Shown piece by piece: positions 36,647-44,887 of a DNA stretch of 64,000 nt. The stretch comes from Streptomyces lycii. Its GTDB lineage: Bacteria; Actinomycetota; Actinomycetes; Streptomycetales; Streptomycetaceae. The notes under the pieces are model-generated. The model did not search any database. It was not told the DNA's origin and saw nothing but the letters and a program-made list of their open reading frames with translations. Position numbers and translations under genes: made by a program. Each line of letters begins with the position of its first letter. The first letter of the stretch is position 1. The stretch lies in assembly GCF_009735685.1 (NCBI RefSeq), contig NZ_WHPN01000422.1, forward strand, positions 1 to 64,000. The letters are read 5' to 3'.

Positions 36647-37467
36647 GCACCGACCGGGCCGCACACACCGGCCGAGCCGTGAGCACGCCCACGAGCCGGA
36701 TCGCGGCCACTGGGCGCGCCGGGGCCGATGACCGGGCCGCGGTCACCGGGCGGATCCACTCCTGGGACCTGTCCACGGGCGTGGACGGACCCGGCACCCG
36801 GTTCGTGCTCTTCCTCAGCGGATGCCCGCTGCGCTGCCTGTACTGCGCAAACCCCGACACCTGGCACATGCGGGACGGGCACCTGATGACGGTGGACGAG
36901 GTGATGGCGGAGATCGAGCGGTACCGGCCCTTCATCACCGCCGCGGGCGGTGGGGTGACCCTCACTGGAGGCGAACCGCTGCTCCAGCCCGCGTTCACCG
37001 CCGAGGTGTTCCGCCGGTGCCGGGAGCTGGGGCTGCACACGGCCCTCGACACCTCCGGGCTGCTCGGCACCCGCGCCGATGACATGCTGCTCGGCGACAC
37101 CGGTCTGGTCCTGCTGGACATCAAGTCCTTCGACGTCGGCACGTACCGCAGACTGACCGGGGGTGGCCTGGCCCCCACCCTCTCCTTCGCCGCCCGTCTG
37201 GACAGACTCTCCGTCCCCGTCTGGATCCGCTACGTCCTGGTCCCGGGCTGGACCGATGACAAGGCCGCGATCGAGGGCCTGGCCGAGTTCCTCTCCGCTC
37301 TGGGCTGTGTCGAGCGCGTGGAGGTGCTGCCCTTCCACAAGCTGGGGGCCGCCAAGTACGACGCCCTCGGCATCCCCTTCCCGCTGCGCGACACCCCGGT
37401 GCCCGGCGCCGCCCTCGTCAGCCGGGTGCTCCGGCAGTTCCGGGCGCACGGCCTGCGGGCGTACTGA
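36643..37467 (+). CDS. pflA: Pyruvate formate-lyase activating enzyme (radical SAM)
   Basis: Radical-SAM activase of 274 residues that installs the glycyl radical on PflB. The GTG at 36643 overlaps the pflB stop (GTGA), indicating coupled translation. The 4Fe-4S ligands are Cys61, Cys65 and Cys68 in SGCPLRCLYC; VTLTGGEPLLQ is the SAM-binding GGE motif and LLDIKSFD the DIK motif. The first 35 residues are an extra Ala/Arg-rich extension not seen in typical PflA (about 246 residues), so an internal GTG or ATG might be the real start. It should act directly on the upstream product. Confidence 0.93.
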   Translation: MSTDRAAHTGRAVSTPTSRIAATGRAGADDRAAVTGRIHSWDLSTGVDGPGTRFVLFLSGCPLRCLYCANPDTWHMRDGHLMTVDEVMAEIERYRPFITAAGGGVTLTGGEPLLQPAFTAEVFRRCRELGLHTALDTSGLLGTRADDMLLGDTGLVLLDIKSFDVGTYRRLTGGGLAPTLSFAARLDRLSVPVWIRYVLVPGWTDDKAAIEGLAEFLSALGCVERVEVLPFHKLGAAKYDALGIPFPLRDTPVPGAALVSRVLRQFRAHGLRAY

Positions 37468-37495
37468 AGCCGCCATCTTCCGAGAGGGAATCCAG

Positions 37496-38335
37496 ATGAG
37501 GACCCGGCACGTGGTCACGGGCGTCGACGGCACGACCGCCGCCGTCCGGGCCCTGGACGCGGCCGCCCGCGAGGCGGCACGGCGCGACACCGACCTGGAA
37601 ATCCTGTACGCCGTATCCGACTTGGACGAGGCCGGGCCGGTGCTGGCCTCCGCCGTCTCCCGGGTGCGCGGCCGCCACCCCGGTATGCCGGTGACCACCA
37701 CAGCGGTCGTCGGAGACCCGGCTCGGGCTCTGGCCCGCCGGGGCAGGGACGCGGCGCTCACCGTCGTGGGCAGCCGCGGACTCGGCGGCCTCGCCGGACT
37801 CCTGCTCGGATCGGTGAGCTTGCGGCTGGTCGCGCAGGCACACGGCCCCTTGCTCCTCGTACGCGGCGAACAAGCGGCAGGCCTTGCCGGACCCGGGCAC
37901 GGCGAGGTGATTCTCGCCCTGGGAAACGGCTCCGACACCGACGCCGCGGCATACGCCTTCGAGGAGGCCGCACGCCGTGGCACCCGGTTGCGGGTCCTGC
38001 ACACCCGGGCCTGCCGGCCACCCCTCCTCGCCGGCACCGGGGCCGCGATCCGGCGGGACGGGACGAACGGAGAGATGCCCGCCTCGCGGGTGAACACCCT
38101 CCTCGGACCGGATTCGGGACCGCCGCGGCAGCGGCATCGCCGTCTCCGCAGGGACGTCGGCGCCACCCGCTCCGCCGCGGCGCACGCGTTGATCCAGGCC
38201 ACGTCCGGAGCCGGTGTCGTCGTGGCCACGGCCGGCCGCCGGCGCCGCGGCACCGGCCTGTCACCGGACCCCGTCACCCACGCGCTGCTGCGCCACTCCC
38301 ACTGCCCCGTCGTTCTCGTCCCCGCCTCACGGTGA
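37496..38335 (+). CDS. Universal stress protein, tandem domains (second of three)
   Basis: Usp of 279 residues, ATG at 37496 behind GAGAGGGAATCC, 28 bp after pflA and probably in its operon. The first domain is complete with VTGVDGTTAAVRALDAAARE and LTVVGSRGLGGLAGLLLGSV. The second domain (about 140-279) is shortened and atypical: its middle is replaced by an Arg/Gly/Pro-rich segment (residues 185-225), and the closing ATP-site motif is degenerate. It may act as a stress or energy sensor protecting the pyruvate formate-lyase pathway; the role is inferred from context only. Confidence 0.87.
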   Translation: MRTRHVVTGVDGTTAAVRALDAAAREAARRDTDLEILYAVSDLDEAGPVLASAVSRVRGRHPGMPVTTTAVVGDPARALARRGRDAALTVVGSRGLGGLAGLLLGSVSLRLVAQAHGPLLLVRGEQAAGLAGPGHGEVILALGNGSDTDAAAYAFEEAARRGTRLRVLHTRACRPPLLAGTGAAIRRDGTNGEMPASRVNTLLGPDSGPPRQRHRRLRRDVGATRSAAAHALIQATSGAGVVVATAGRRRRGTGLSPDPVTHALLRHSHCPVVLVPASR

Positions 38336-38471
38336 GGAGTGCACAGCCCCTTAGCCGGTGGCCGCCGGAGCGTCGGGCCCAAGGCCCTCCTCCTGCCCCC
38401 AGGCAGCCCCCGCCCGCGGGCCGGCACCCCCAGCAGGCTGACGACACACCCACAATTCCTCGGAGGAGATC
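38336..38471. promoter_or_regulatory. Gap before phosphoketolase with a degenerate box
   Basis: GGGCCCAAGGCCCT at 38375-38388 resembles the cluster box with a different centre. No terminator is obvious, so phosphoketolase could be read from the pflB operon as well. Confidence 0.35.
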
Positions 38472-40856
38472 ATGCACGACACCCCGGTCACGGCTGCCGC
38501 CGACCTGTCCGACGACGAGCTGCGGGCCCTCGACGCCCACTGGCGCGCCGCGAACTACCTCTCGGTCGGCCAGATCTACCTGATGTCCAATCCACTGCTG
38601 GCCGAGCCGCTGCGTCCGGAACACGTCAAACCACGGCTGCTCGGCCACTGGGGCACATCCCCCGGCCTGAACCTGGTGCACACCCACCTCAACCGGGTCG
38701 TCAAGGCCCGTGGCCGGAAAGCCCTGTGCGTCTGGGGACCGGGCCACGGCGGACCGGCCGTGCTGGCCAACTCCTGGCTGGAGGGCAGCTACTCCGAAAC
38801 GTATCCGGACGTCGGACGCGACGCGGAGGGCATGGCGCGCCTCTTCCGTCAGTTCTCCTTCCCCGGCGGAGTGCCCAGCCATGTCGCCCCGGAGACCCCG
38901 GGATCCATTCACGAGGGAGGCGAGCTGGGCTACTCCCTCTCCCACGCCTACGGTGCTGCTCTGGACAACCCCGACCTGCTCGTCGCCTGCGTCATCGGGG
39001 ACGGCGAGGCCGAGACCGGCCCACTGGCCGCCTCGTGGCACGGGAACAAGTTCCTCGACCCGGTCCACGACGGGGCCGTCCTGCCGATCCTGCACCTCAA
39101 CGGCTACAAGATCGCCAACCCCTCCGTGCTGGCACGCCTCCCCGAGCAGGAACTCGACGAGCTGCTGCGCGGCTACGGCCACGAGCCGATCCACGTCACC
39201 GGTGAGATCCCGGCGACCGTCCACCTCACCATGGCCCGGGCCATGGACACCGCCCTCGACCGCATCACCCTGATCCAGCGCACCGCCAGAGAGGAGAATG
39301 TCACCGAGCGTCCTCGCTGGCCCGTCATCGTGCTCCGCACTCCCAAGGGATGGACCGGGCCGGCCGAGGTCGACGGCCTCCCCGTGGAAGGAACGTGGCG
39401 TTCCCACCAGGTCCCGCTGACCGCCGTCCGTGAAAACCCCCGGCAGCTGCGGCTGCTGGAGCGCTGGCTGCGCTCCTACTCCCCGCAGGAGCTGTTCGAC
39501 GAGCGTGGCCGGCCGACAGCGGAAGTCCTCGCCTGTGTGCCGGACGGCGACCTCCGCCTGGGCTCGACACCGCACGCCAACGGCGGTCTGCTGCTGTGCG
39601 ACCTGCCCGTCCCGGCACTGGAACGGCACGCTGTCCCGGTCGACAAACCGGGCATGACGCTGCACGAGCCCACCCGCGTCCTCGGCGGACTGCTGGAGGA
39701 GGTCATGGAAGCCACCACGGACCGCCGGGACTTCCGCCTCGTCGGACCGGACGAGACCGCCTCCAACCGCCTCCAGGCCGTGTACGGCGCGAGCGGCAAG
39801 GCCTGGCAGGCGGAGATCCTGGACGTCGACGACCACCTGGACCGGCACGGCCGGGTCATGGAAATCCTGTCCGAGCACACCTGCCAGGGCTGGCTGGAGG
39901 GCTATCTGCTCACCGGCCGGCACGGCCTGTTCTCCTGCTACGAGGCCTTCGTCCACATCGTCGACTCGATGGTCAACCAGCACATCAAGTGGCTGCGCAC
40001 CACCCGGGCCCTGCCCTGGCGCCGCCCCATCGCCTCATTGAACTACCTGCTCACCTCCCATGTCTGGCGGCAGGACCACAACGGCTTCTCCCACCAGGAC
40101 CCGGGCTTCGTCGACCACGTCCTCAACAAGTCCCCCGAGGTCGTACGCGTCTATCTCCCGCCGGACACCAACACCTTGCTGTCGGTGGCGGACCATGTGC
40201 TGCGCAGCCGCGACTACGTCAATGTCGTCGTCGCCGGAAAGCAGCCGTGTTTCGACTGGCTCGGGCTGGAGGCCGCCCGCGCCCACTGTGCCCGCGGCGC
40301 CGGGATCTGGGAGTGGGCCGGCACCGAGGACGGCGCCCACGAGCCGGACGTGGTGCTGGCCTGCGCGGGTGACGTGCCCACGCAGGAAGTGCTGGCTGCC
40401 GCGTCGCTGCTGCGCCGTCATCTGCCGCAGCTGGCCGTTCGGGTGGTCAACGTCGTCGACCTGGCCCGGCTGCTGCCCGGCGAGGAGCATCCGCACGGCA
40501 TGCCCGACCCGGAATACGACGCGCTGTTCACCCGCGACAAACCGGTCGTTTTCGCCTACCACGGCTACCCGTGGCTGATCCACCGTCTCGCCTACCGCCG
40601 AGCGGGCCACCCTCACCTGCACGTCCGCGGCTACAAGGAGATCGGCACCACCACGACCCCCTTCGACATGGTCGTCCGCAACGATCTGGACCGCTACCGC
40701 CTCGTCATGGACGTCATCGACCGCGTCCCCGGCCTGGCCGTGCGGGCCGCGCCGGTACGCCAGCTGATGGAGGACACCCGGCTGCGCCACCACGCCTGGA
40801 TCCGGGAGCACGGCACCGACCTGCCCGAGGTCACGGACTGGACCTGGACCGACTGA
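38472..40856 (+). CDS. xfp: Phosphoketolase (xylulose-5-P/fructose-6-P)
   Basis: Thiamine-diphosphate enzyme of 794 residues cleaving xylulose 5-phosphate (and often fructose 6-phosphate) with phosphate to acetyl phosphate plus glyceraldehyde 3-phosphate (or erythrose 4-phosphate). The ATG at 38472 follows CGGAGGAGATC. Signatures are VWGPGHGGPAVLANSWLEGS, the ThDP motif GDGEAETGPLAASWHGNKF and ITVIQRT-like PYR-domain regions, with KQPCFDWLGLEAARAHC near the C-terminal domain. Length is normal. GAPDH lies 1 kb downstream and could take the triose product. Acetyl phosphate could yield ATP through acetate kinase, which is not in this window. Confidence 0.95.
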   Translation: MHDTPVTAAADLSDDELRALDAHWRAANYLSVGQIYLMSNPLLAEPLRPEHVKPRLLGHWGTSPGLNLVHTHLNRVVKARGRKALCVWGPGHGGPAVLANSWLEGSYSETYPDVGRDAEGMARLFRQFSFPGGVPSHVAPETPGSIHEGGELGYSLSHAYGAALDNPDLLVACVIGDGEAETGPLAASWHGNKFLDPVHDGAVLPILHLNGYKIANPSVLARLPEQELDELLRGYGHEPIHVTGEIPATVHLTMARAMDTALDRITLIQRTAREENVTERPRWPVIVLRTPKGWTGPAEVDGLPVEGTWRSHQVPLTAVRENPRQLRLLERWLRSYSPQELFDERGRPTAEVLACVPDGDLRLGSTPHANGGLLLCDLPVPALERHAVPVDKPGMTLHEPTRVLGGLLEEVMEATTDRRDFRLVGPDETASNRLQAVYGASGKAWQAEILDVDDHLDRHGRVMEILSEHTCQGWLEGYLLTGRHGLFSCYEAFVHIVDSMVNQHIKWLRTTRALPWRRPIASLNYLLTSHVWRQDHNGFSHQDPGFVDHVLNKSPEVVRVYLPPDTNTLLSVADHVLRSRDYVNVVVAGKQPCFDWLGLEAARAHCARGAGIWEWAGTEDGAHEPDVVLACAGDVPTQEVLAAASLLRRHLPQLAVRVVNVVDLARLLPGEEHPHGMPDPEYDALFTRDKPVVFAYHGYPWLIHRLAYRRAGHPHLHVRGYKEIGTTTTPFDMVVRNDLDRYRLVMDVIDRVPGLAVRAAPVRQLMEDTRLRHHAWIREHGTDLPEVTDWTWTD

Positions 40857-40860
40857 CCCA

Positions 40861-40915
40861 CCGCACAGCGGCGAGGGGCCGCCCGGGTGCCGGGCGCCCC
40901 CTCGCCGCTGTGCGG
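40861..40915 (+). terminator. Terminator after phosphoketolase
   Basis: Perfect 18-bp arms (40861-40878, CCGCACAGCGGCGAGGGG, and 40898-40915) with a 19-nt GC-rich loop, directly after the stop. Confidence 0.9.
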
Positions 40916-40940
40916 CATGAAGCCCGAGGGTCCCGTCGGA

Positions 40941-40960
40941 TCAGGGCCGTTCGGCCCTGA
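40941..40960. promoter_or_regulatory. Best OsdR-like box of the cluster, before doxX-gap operon
   Basis: TCAGGGCCGTTCGGCCCTGA has nine-base perfect arms around TT and is the most symmetric site found. It lies 136 bp before the DoxX-family gene start, right behind the phosphoketolase terminator. Confidence 0.75.
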
Positions 40961-41095
40961 GGCCGGGGCCCTCCGCCTCCAGCGCACCACGCGCCCGCTG
41001 CGCGACATTGAAAACAGAACGACCAACGTACACAAGGCACGGAACGTGCAGCACCCACCGAGCGAACCACCGAGACATCCGGAAGAGGGACCGTC

Positions 41096-41707
41096 ATGGC
41101 CGTCCAGCAGGAACCCCGCATCACCAGCAGCATGCAGATCCCCGCCCAACGAGCAGCCCGGACCGCACCCGAGCACGGTGCCGTCATGACCCCGACGGCG
41201 GCCAAGACCTTCGCCGTCGTCCGCATCGTCACCGGCTTCGTCTTCCTCTGGGCCTTCCTGGACAAGACCTTCGGCTGGCACTACGCCACCCCCGCCGGCA
41301 AGGGATGGGTCGACGGCGGCTCCCCCACACAGGGCTTCCTCAGCGGTGTGGCAGTGGGCCCGCTGGAGTCCGTCTTCCACGAGTGGGCCGGGAACGCCTG
41401 GATCGACTGGCTGTTCATGCTCGGCCTGCTCGGCATCGGTCTGGCCCTGCTGAGCGGAGTCGCGCTCCGGCTCACCGCCCTCGCGGGCACTCTGATGATG
41501 GCCCTGATGTGGGCCGCCGAATGGCCGCTCGCCCAGCACCTCTCCGACGGTGCGCCGAGCATGTCGACCAACCCGGTCGCGGACTACCACCTGCTGTACG
41601 CGCTGGTCCTCATCGCCCTCGCCGCCGGCTACGCCGGCAACACCTGGGGCCTCGGCCGTGTCTGGGCCCGCCTCCCCTTCGTCCACCGCCACCCCTGGCT
41701 CCTGTGA
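41096..41707 (+). CDS. DoxX-family membrane protein
   Basis: Integral membrane protein of 203 residues with four predicted helices (about 38-58, 92-118, 121-140 and 160-180; for example FAVVRIVTGFVFLWAFLDKT and WLFMLGLLGIGLALLSGVAL). The ATG at 41096 follows GGAAGAGGGACC; the first 35 residues are a polar extension, so the ATG before TPTAAKTF (41186) is an alternative start. DoxX-like proteins are linked to redox or thiol stress and quinone-related electron transfer, but the mechanism is unsettled. It is first in a probable operon with GAPDH and carries the best OsdR-like box. Confidence 0.85.
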   Translation: MAVQQEPRITSSMQIPAQRAARTAPEHGAVMTPTAAKTFAVVRIVTGFVFLWAFLDKTFGWHYATPAGKGWVDGGSPTQGFLSGVAVGPLESVFHEWAGNAWIDWLFMLGLLGIGLALLSGVALRLTALAGTLMMALMWAAEWPLAQHLSDGAPSMSTNPVADYHLLYALVLIALAAGYAGNTWGLGRVWARLPFVHRHPWLL

Positions 41708-41802
41708 CCGTACCCGCGGTCCCGGGCGGGCGGCCCTCGATTCCGTCACCCGCCCGGGGTCTCCCGGCACGGGACCAAGCCCCTCCACACCGAGGAACCG
41801 AC

Positions 41803-42819
41803 ATGACCGTTCGCGTAGGCATCAACGGATTCGGCCGCATCGGGCGCAACTTCCTGCGCAGCACCCTGTCCCGAGCGGTCGACGACACGACACCGGTCGC
41901 GGTGGTGGCGGTCAACGACATCGCCCCTACAGCGACTTTGGCCCATCTCCTGGAGTACGACTCGACCTACGGCCGGCTCCGCGGCACCGTCACCCACGAC
42001 AGCGAGTCGATCACCGTCGACGGACACCGCATCGCCGTGACCGCCGAGCGCGACCCGGCCTCCCTGCCCTGGGCGGCGCACGGCGTGGACATCGTCATCG
42101 AGGCCACCGGCCGCTTCCGCGCCCGGGACGACGCCGCGCTGCATCTGAAGGCCGGGGCTCGAAAGGTACTCGTCTCCGCCCCGGGCTCGAACATGGACGC
42201 CACCGTGGTGATGGGGGTCAACGAGACCGACTACGACCCTGCCGCTCACCACATCGTCTCCAACGCCTCCTGCACCACCAACTGCGTCGCACCGATGGCC
42301 AAGGTCCTCCACGAGCGGTTCGGAATCGTCAAAGGCCTGATGACGACCGTCCACGGCTACACCAATGACCAGGCACTCCTCGACAGCCCGCACAAAGACC
42401 TGCGCCGCGCCCGTTCGGCCGCCGTGAGCATCATTCCGACCAGCACCGGCGCCGCCCGTGCCGTCGGGCTCGTCCTGCCCGATCTCACCGGCGCCCTGGA
42501 CGGCATCGCCGTACGGGTCCCCGTCGAGGACGGATCCCTCACCGACCTCGCCGTGGTGCTCCGCCGCCCGGCCACCGCCGAGGAGGTGAACTCCGCCTTC
42601 GCCGAGGCCGCCGCCGGCCCGCTCAGCGGCGTCCTCAAGGTAAGCAGCGCGCCGATCGTCTCCCGTGACGTCATCGGTGACCCGGCGTCCTGCGTCGTGG
42701 ACGCCGACCTGACCCAGGCACAGGGCGACTTCGTCAAAGTCTTCGGCTGGTACGACAACGAATGGGGCTACAGCAACCGCCTGCTCGACCTCACGAAATA
42801 CGTCGCAGCCAGACTGTGA
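41803..42819 (+). CDS. gap: Glyceraldehyde-3-phosphate dehydrogenase
   Basis: Phosphorylating GAPDH of 338 residues. The ATG at 41803 follows GAGGAACCGAC and gives TVRVGINGFGRIGRNFLRS, the NAD-binding start. Catalytic Cys157 is in SNASCTTNC, with the sequence VHGYTNDQ and the C-terminal WYDNEWGYSNRLLDL intact. It is likely a second, hypoxia-specific isozyme, because streptomycetes normally carry a housekeeping gap with pgk and tpi elsewhere (family knowledge). Next to phosphoketolase it could oxidise the triose phosphate that enzyme releases. A strong terminator follows. Confidence 0.94.
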   Translation: MTVRVGINGFGRIGRNFLRSTLSRAVDDTTPVAVVAVNDIAPTATLAHLLEYDSTYGRLRGTVTHDSESITVDGHRIAVTAERDPASLPWAAHGVDIVIEATGRFRARDDAALHLKAGARKVLVSAPGSNMDATVVMGVNETDYDPAAHHIVSNASCTTNCVAPMAKVLHERFGIVKGLMTTVHGYTNDQALLDSPHKDLRRARSAAVSIIPTSTGAARAVGLVLPDLTGALDGIAVRVPVEDGSLTDLAVVLRRPATAEEVNSAFAEAAAGPLSGVLKVSSAPIVSRDVIGDPASCVVDADLTQAQGDFVKVFGWYDNEWGYSNRLLDLTKYVAARL

Positions 42820-42868
42820 CCACACGCCGCAGCCCGGCCGCGCGGACCGCGGTCGCCTGTGGCACCGG

Positions 42869-42915
42869 AACGGATCCGGCCCGGTCTCTCTCAGAGGCAC
42901 CGGGCCGGATCCGTT
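42869..42915 (+). terminator. Terminator after gap
   Basis: Perfect 16-bp arms AACGGATCCGGCCCGG (42869-42884) and its complement (42900-42915) with a 15-nt loop, 50 bp after the stop. Confidence 0.85.
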
Positions 42916-43137
42916 CTGCTGGGTGCGGCGGCCGTGCTACTCCCGTCCCAAGCCACGCTTTCACCCGCCGGATCTCCATGGTGGCCTCCCTGCCCACCGG
43001 GCCCGCCCGCCCACGGCCAGGCCCGGCCTTGAGCCATCGGCTCCGGCGACCACGCAACAAGTCGTCACGCCCTGCCTTCCCGTCGGGCATCCCTCCCCGC
43101 GCCACCACTGCCGGGGCACGACCGGCCCTGCTCCCAT
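42916..43137. other. Untranscribed-looking gap before the third usp gene
   Basis: Together with the terminator and boxes this makes a 430-bp gap. I see no convincing gene; a minus-strand opening 42979-42791 with GGGAGG upstream crosses the gap terminator and overlaps gap itself, so it is left out. Confidence 0.5.
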
Positions 43138-43171
43138 GGGCCGTTCGGTCCCGGTCAGGGACCTGCGACCC
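43138..43171. promoter_or_regulatory. Tandem OsdR-like boxes before the third usp gene
   Basis: GGGCCGTTCGGTCC (43138-43151, followed by C) and GGGACCTGCGACCC (43158-43171), 20 bp apart, 80-110 bp before the start codon. Confidence 0.7.
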
Positions 43172-43249
43172 CTCTTCCCCGGGAGCCCCGGGCGCGACTC
43201 TGAAGCGGAACCACTCCTGTTCAACGATTCCCATCCGGAGGTACCGACC

Positions 43250-44152
43250 ATGTCCCGTCCCGTGACCCTGGGCCTGGACGGCTCGCGCGAGAGCCTGACC
43301 GCCGCCGACTGGGCTGCCCGCGAAGCGCTGCTGCGCGGACTGCCGCTGCGGATCGTCCACGTGTGGCAAGCCTTGGGCTATCCCCAACCGCCCCTGATCG
43401 ACCTTCCCACCCAGCGCCACTTCGCGGAGCGGATCCTGCGCGAGGCCACCGCCGAACTTCGCGACCGCTACCCCGAGCTGGACATCACGGCGCAGCAGTT
43501 GTCGGGCCGACCCGCCGAGATCCTGTCGAACGTCGCGGACGACGCAGACATGCTCGTACTCGGCTCCCGTGGACTCGGCGCCCTCACCGGCTTCCTGCTG
43601 AGTTCCGTGGCACTGGCCACCGTGGCCCACACGGACCGCCCGATCGTCCTCGTACGGGCCGGTGAGCAGGCCGGCGAAGAGCGCCGGCCGGTTTCCTCCG
43701 GGGATATGCCCGCCTCCGCCCCGTACCGCGATGTGGTGCTCGGCCTGGACCTGTCCGGCCCGTGCGACGCCCTGATCGAGTTTGCCTTCGACGCCGCCGC
43801 CCGGCGCGCGGCCCGGCTGCGCGTCGTACACGGCTGGAGCCTGCCACCGGCTTACCGCAACGACCCCGGGGCTCTCGACCCGGACCGCACCGTCAAACTG
43901 ACCACGGAGGAGGCCAACAGGCTTTCCGACGCCCTGCGCCCCTGGCGGGACAAGTTCCCCGGCGTCGAGATCGTCGAGCAGGCCGTGATCGGCCGACCGG
44001 CCCGCCATCTGGTGGAGGCCTCATCCGACGCCTCCCTGATGGTCGTCGGCAGGCGCACCCGCCGTACGCCGGTCGGCCGCCGCATCGGCGCCGTCACCCA
44101 CGCGGTGATGCACCACTGCGCCGTCCCGGTCGCCGTCGTCCCACACGACTGA
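43250..44152 (+). CDS. Universal stress protein, tandem UspA domains (third of three)
   Basis: Usp of 300 residues; ATG at 43250 with GGAGG eight bases upstream. Both domains look complete: VTLGLDGSRESLTAADWAAR with LVLGSRGLGALTGFLLSSVA, then VVLGLDLSGPCDALIEFAFD with LMVVGRRTRRTPVGRRIGAV. It is closely similar in layout and in segments such as LRPWRDKFPGVEI to the first Usp (17873-18772), so the two are probably ancient duplicates within the cluster. Tandem boxes upstream and a strong terminator downstream make it a single-gene unit likely induced by low oxygen. Confidence 0.92.
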   Translation: MSRPVTLGLDGSRESLTAADWAAREALLRGLPLRIVHVWQALGYPQPPLIDLPTQRHFAERILREATAELRDRYPELDITAQQLSGRPAEILSNVADDADMLVLGSRGLGALTGFLLSSVALATVAHTDRPIVLVRAGEQAGEERRPVSSGDMPASAPYRDVVLGLDLSGPCDALIEFAFDAAARRAARLRVVHGWSLPPAYRNDPGALDPDRTVKLTTEEANRLSDALRPWRDKFPGVEIVEQAVIGRPARHLVEASSDASLMVVGRRTRRTPVGRRIGAVTHAVMHHCAVPVAVVPHD

Positions 44153-44190
44153 GGACCCGGCCGCCCCTCACCATCCGGTGACGGGCACCC

Positions 44191-44228
44191 GCCCGTGTCC
44201 CGGCGAGCGTGACCGCCGGGACACGGGC
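44191..44228 (+). terminator. Terminator after the third usp gene
   Basis: Fourteen-base perfect arms GCCCGTGTCCCGGC (44191-44204) and its complement (44215-44228), 10-nt loop. Confidence 0.85.
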
Positions 44229-44386
44229 CGCCCTGTCGGGAGCGCGCCGCCCGTGGTGAGCCCGGGCCTGCCCGTGTTGCAGACGAAGACGGGTCGACTG
44301 CCGAAAAGCGACCGGACCGCGATGCAGCGCGGCCTCATCGCTCACCGGTGATCGCAAGACAGCAACGTCGCCCGTCCTCTGTCACA

Positions 44387-44527
44387 TCAACGAGCCGACA
44401 TCCCGGAGGCGCCCCGCGGATCATCGACGGCACCACCCTTCTTCCCACGTTCCGGGGCCGGGACCGCCTTCCGCTGCTTGCGCAGTTGTCGAACAGTGCC
44501 GTCGTCCTTGTGGTGAGTGTGGTTCAT
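44387..44527 (-). CDS. Small basic protein, 46 residues, unknown function
   Basis: Too short for routine gene calling, but the minus-strand ATG at 44527 has a near-perfect GGAGG eight bases upstream. The product starts MNHTHHKDDGTVRQLRKQRK and is strongly basic, with His in the first residues and no hydrophobic segment. Stop TGA at 44387. It lies just past the terminator of the third usp gene. The Shine-Dalgarno is buried in a hairpin (see next entry), which suggests translational control. I recognise no family; a chance reading frame remains possible. Confidence 0.45.
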   Translation of the reverse strand: MNHTHHKDDGTVRQLRKQRKAVPAPERGKKGGAVDDPRGASGMSAR

Positions 44528-44533
44528 TCCTGG

Positions 44534-44557
44534 CACCTCCTCTCCGGAGGGGAGGTG
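44534..44557 (-). promoter_or_regulatory. Hairpin sequestering the small gene's Shine-Dalgarno
   Basis: CACCTCCTCTCC (44534-44545) pairs with GGAGGGGAGGTG (44546-44557) with one mismatch and almost no loop. In the minus-strand transcript the 3' arm contains the AGGAGGTG ribosome-binding site of the small gene, so it would be masked when folded. Confidence 0.45.
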
Positions 44558-44826
44558 TGCACGGAGGGCGGTGAGGTCGGCCGAGGCGTTCGCCGAGCAT
44601 TCGGTACCGGGGTGTGGATTCCTACGGTCCGGCCGGAGACTCCTGGGCCACCGGCGTGCCGCCGATGCGTTCGCGTAAGCCTTCGTGCAGCGGGTACAGA
44701 ATCTCCCGTGGAAGTCCGGCCGATGCCTCGTCGATGCGATCGGCCGAGCGCCCGGTGGCCACCGGGCAGTGAAAGCCTGGTGACCTCGACGTCCTCGACC
44801 CGTTCACCACGGCATCTCTGCGTTCG
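44558..44826. other. Decayed gap
   Basis: No intact gene. A minus-strand opening near 44622-44810 contains ADRIDEASAGLPREILYPLH, which is protein-like but unrecognised; it may be a gene fragment. Confidence 0.35.
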
Positions 44827-44887
44827 TCAGAGCTTGTAGCCGCCGCTCGCCTCGATGACCTGGGCAGTCACCCAGCGGCTTTCGTCG
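44827..44887 (-). pseudogene. SDR oxidoreductase, last 19 codons only
   Basis: The minus strand reads DESRWVTAQVIEASGGYKL and a stop. This is the typical C-terminus of short-chain dehydrogenases (SRWVTGQVI-DASGG). It is cut exactly at the start of the 43-bp dispersed repeat at 44888, so an IS insertion or deletion removed the rest. Confidence 0.65.

Noticed and set aside
42791..42979. Minus-strand 62-codon frame starting MEIRRVKAWLGTG with GGGAGG upstream
   Set aside because: It reads through the gap terminator hairpin and overlaps the gap 3' end; kept only as a note because of the good ribosome site.
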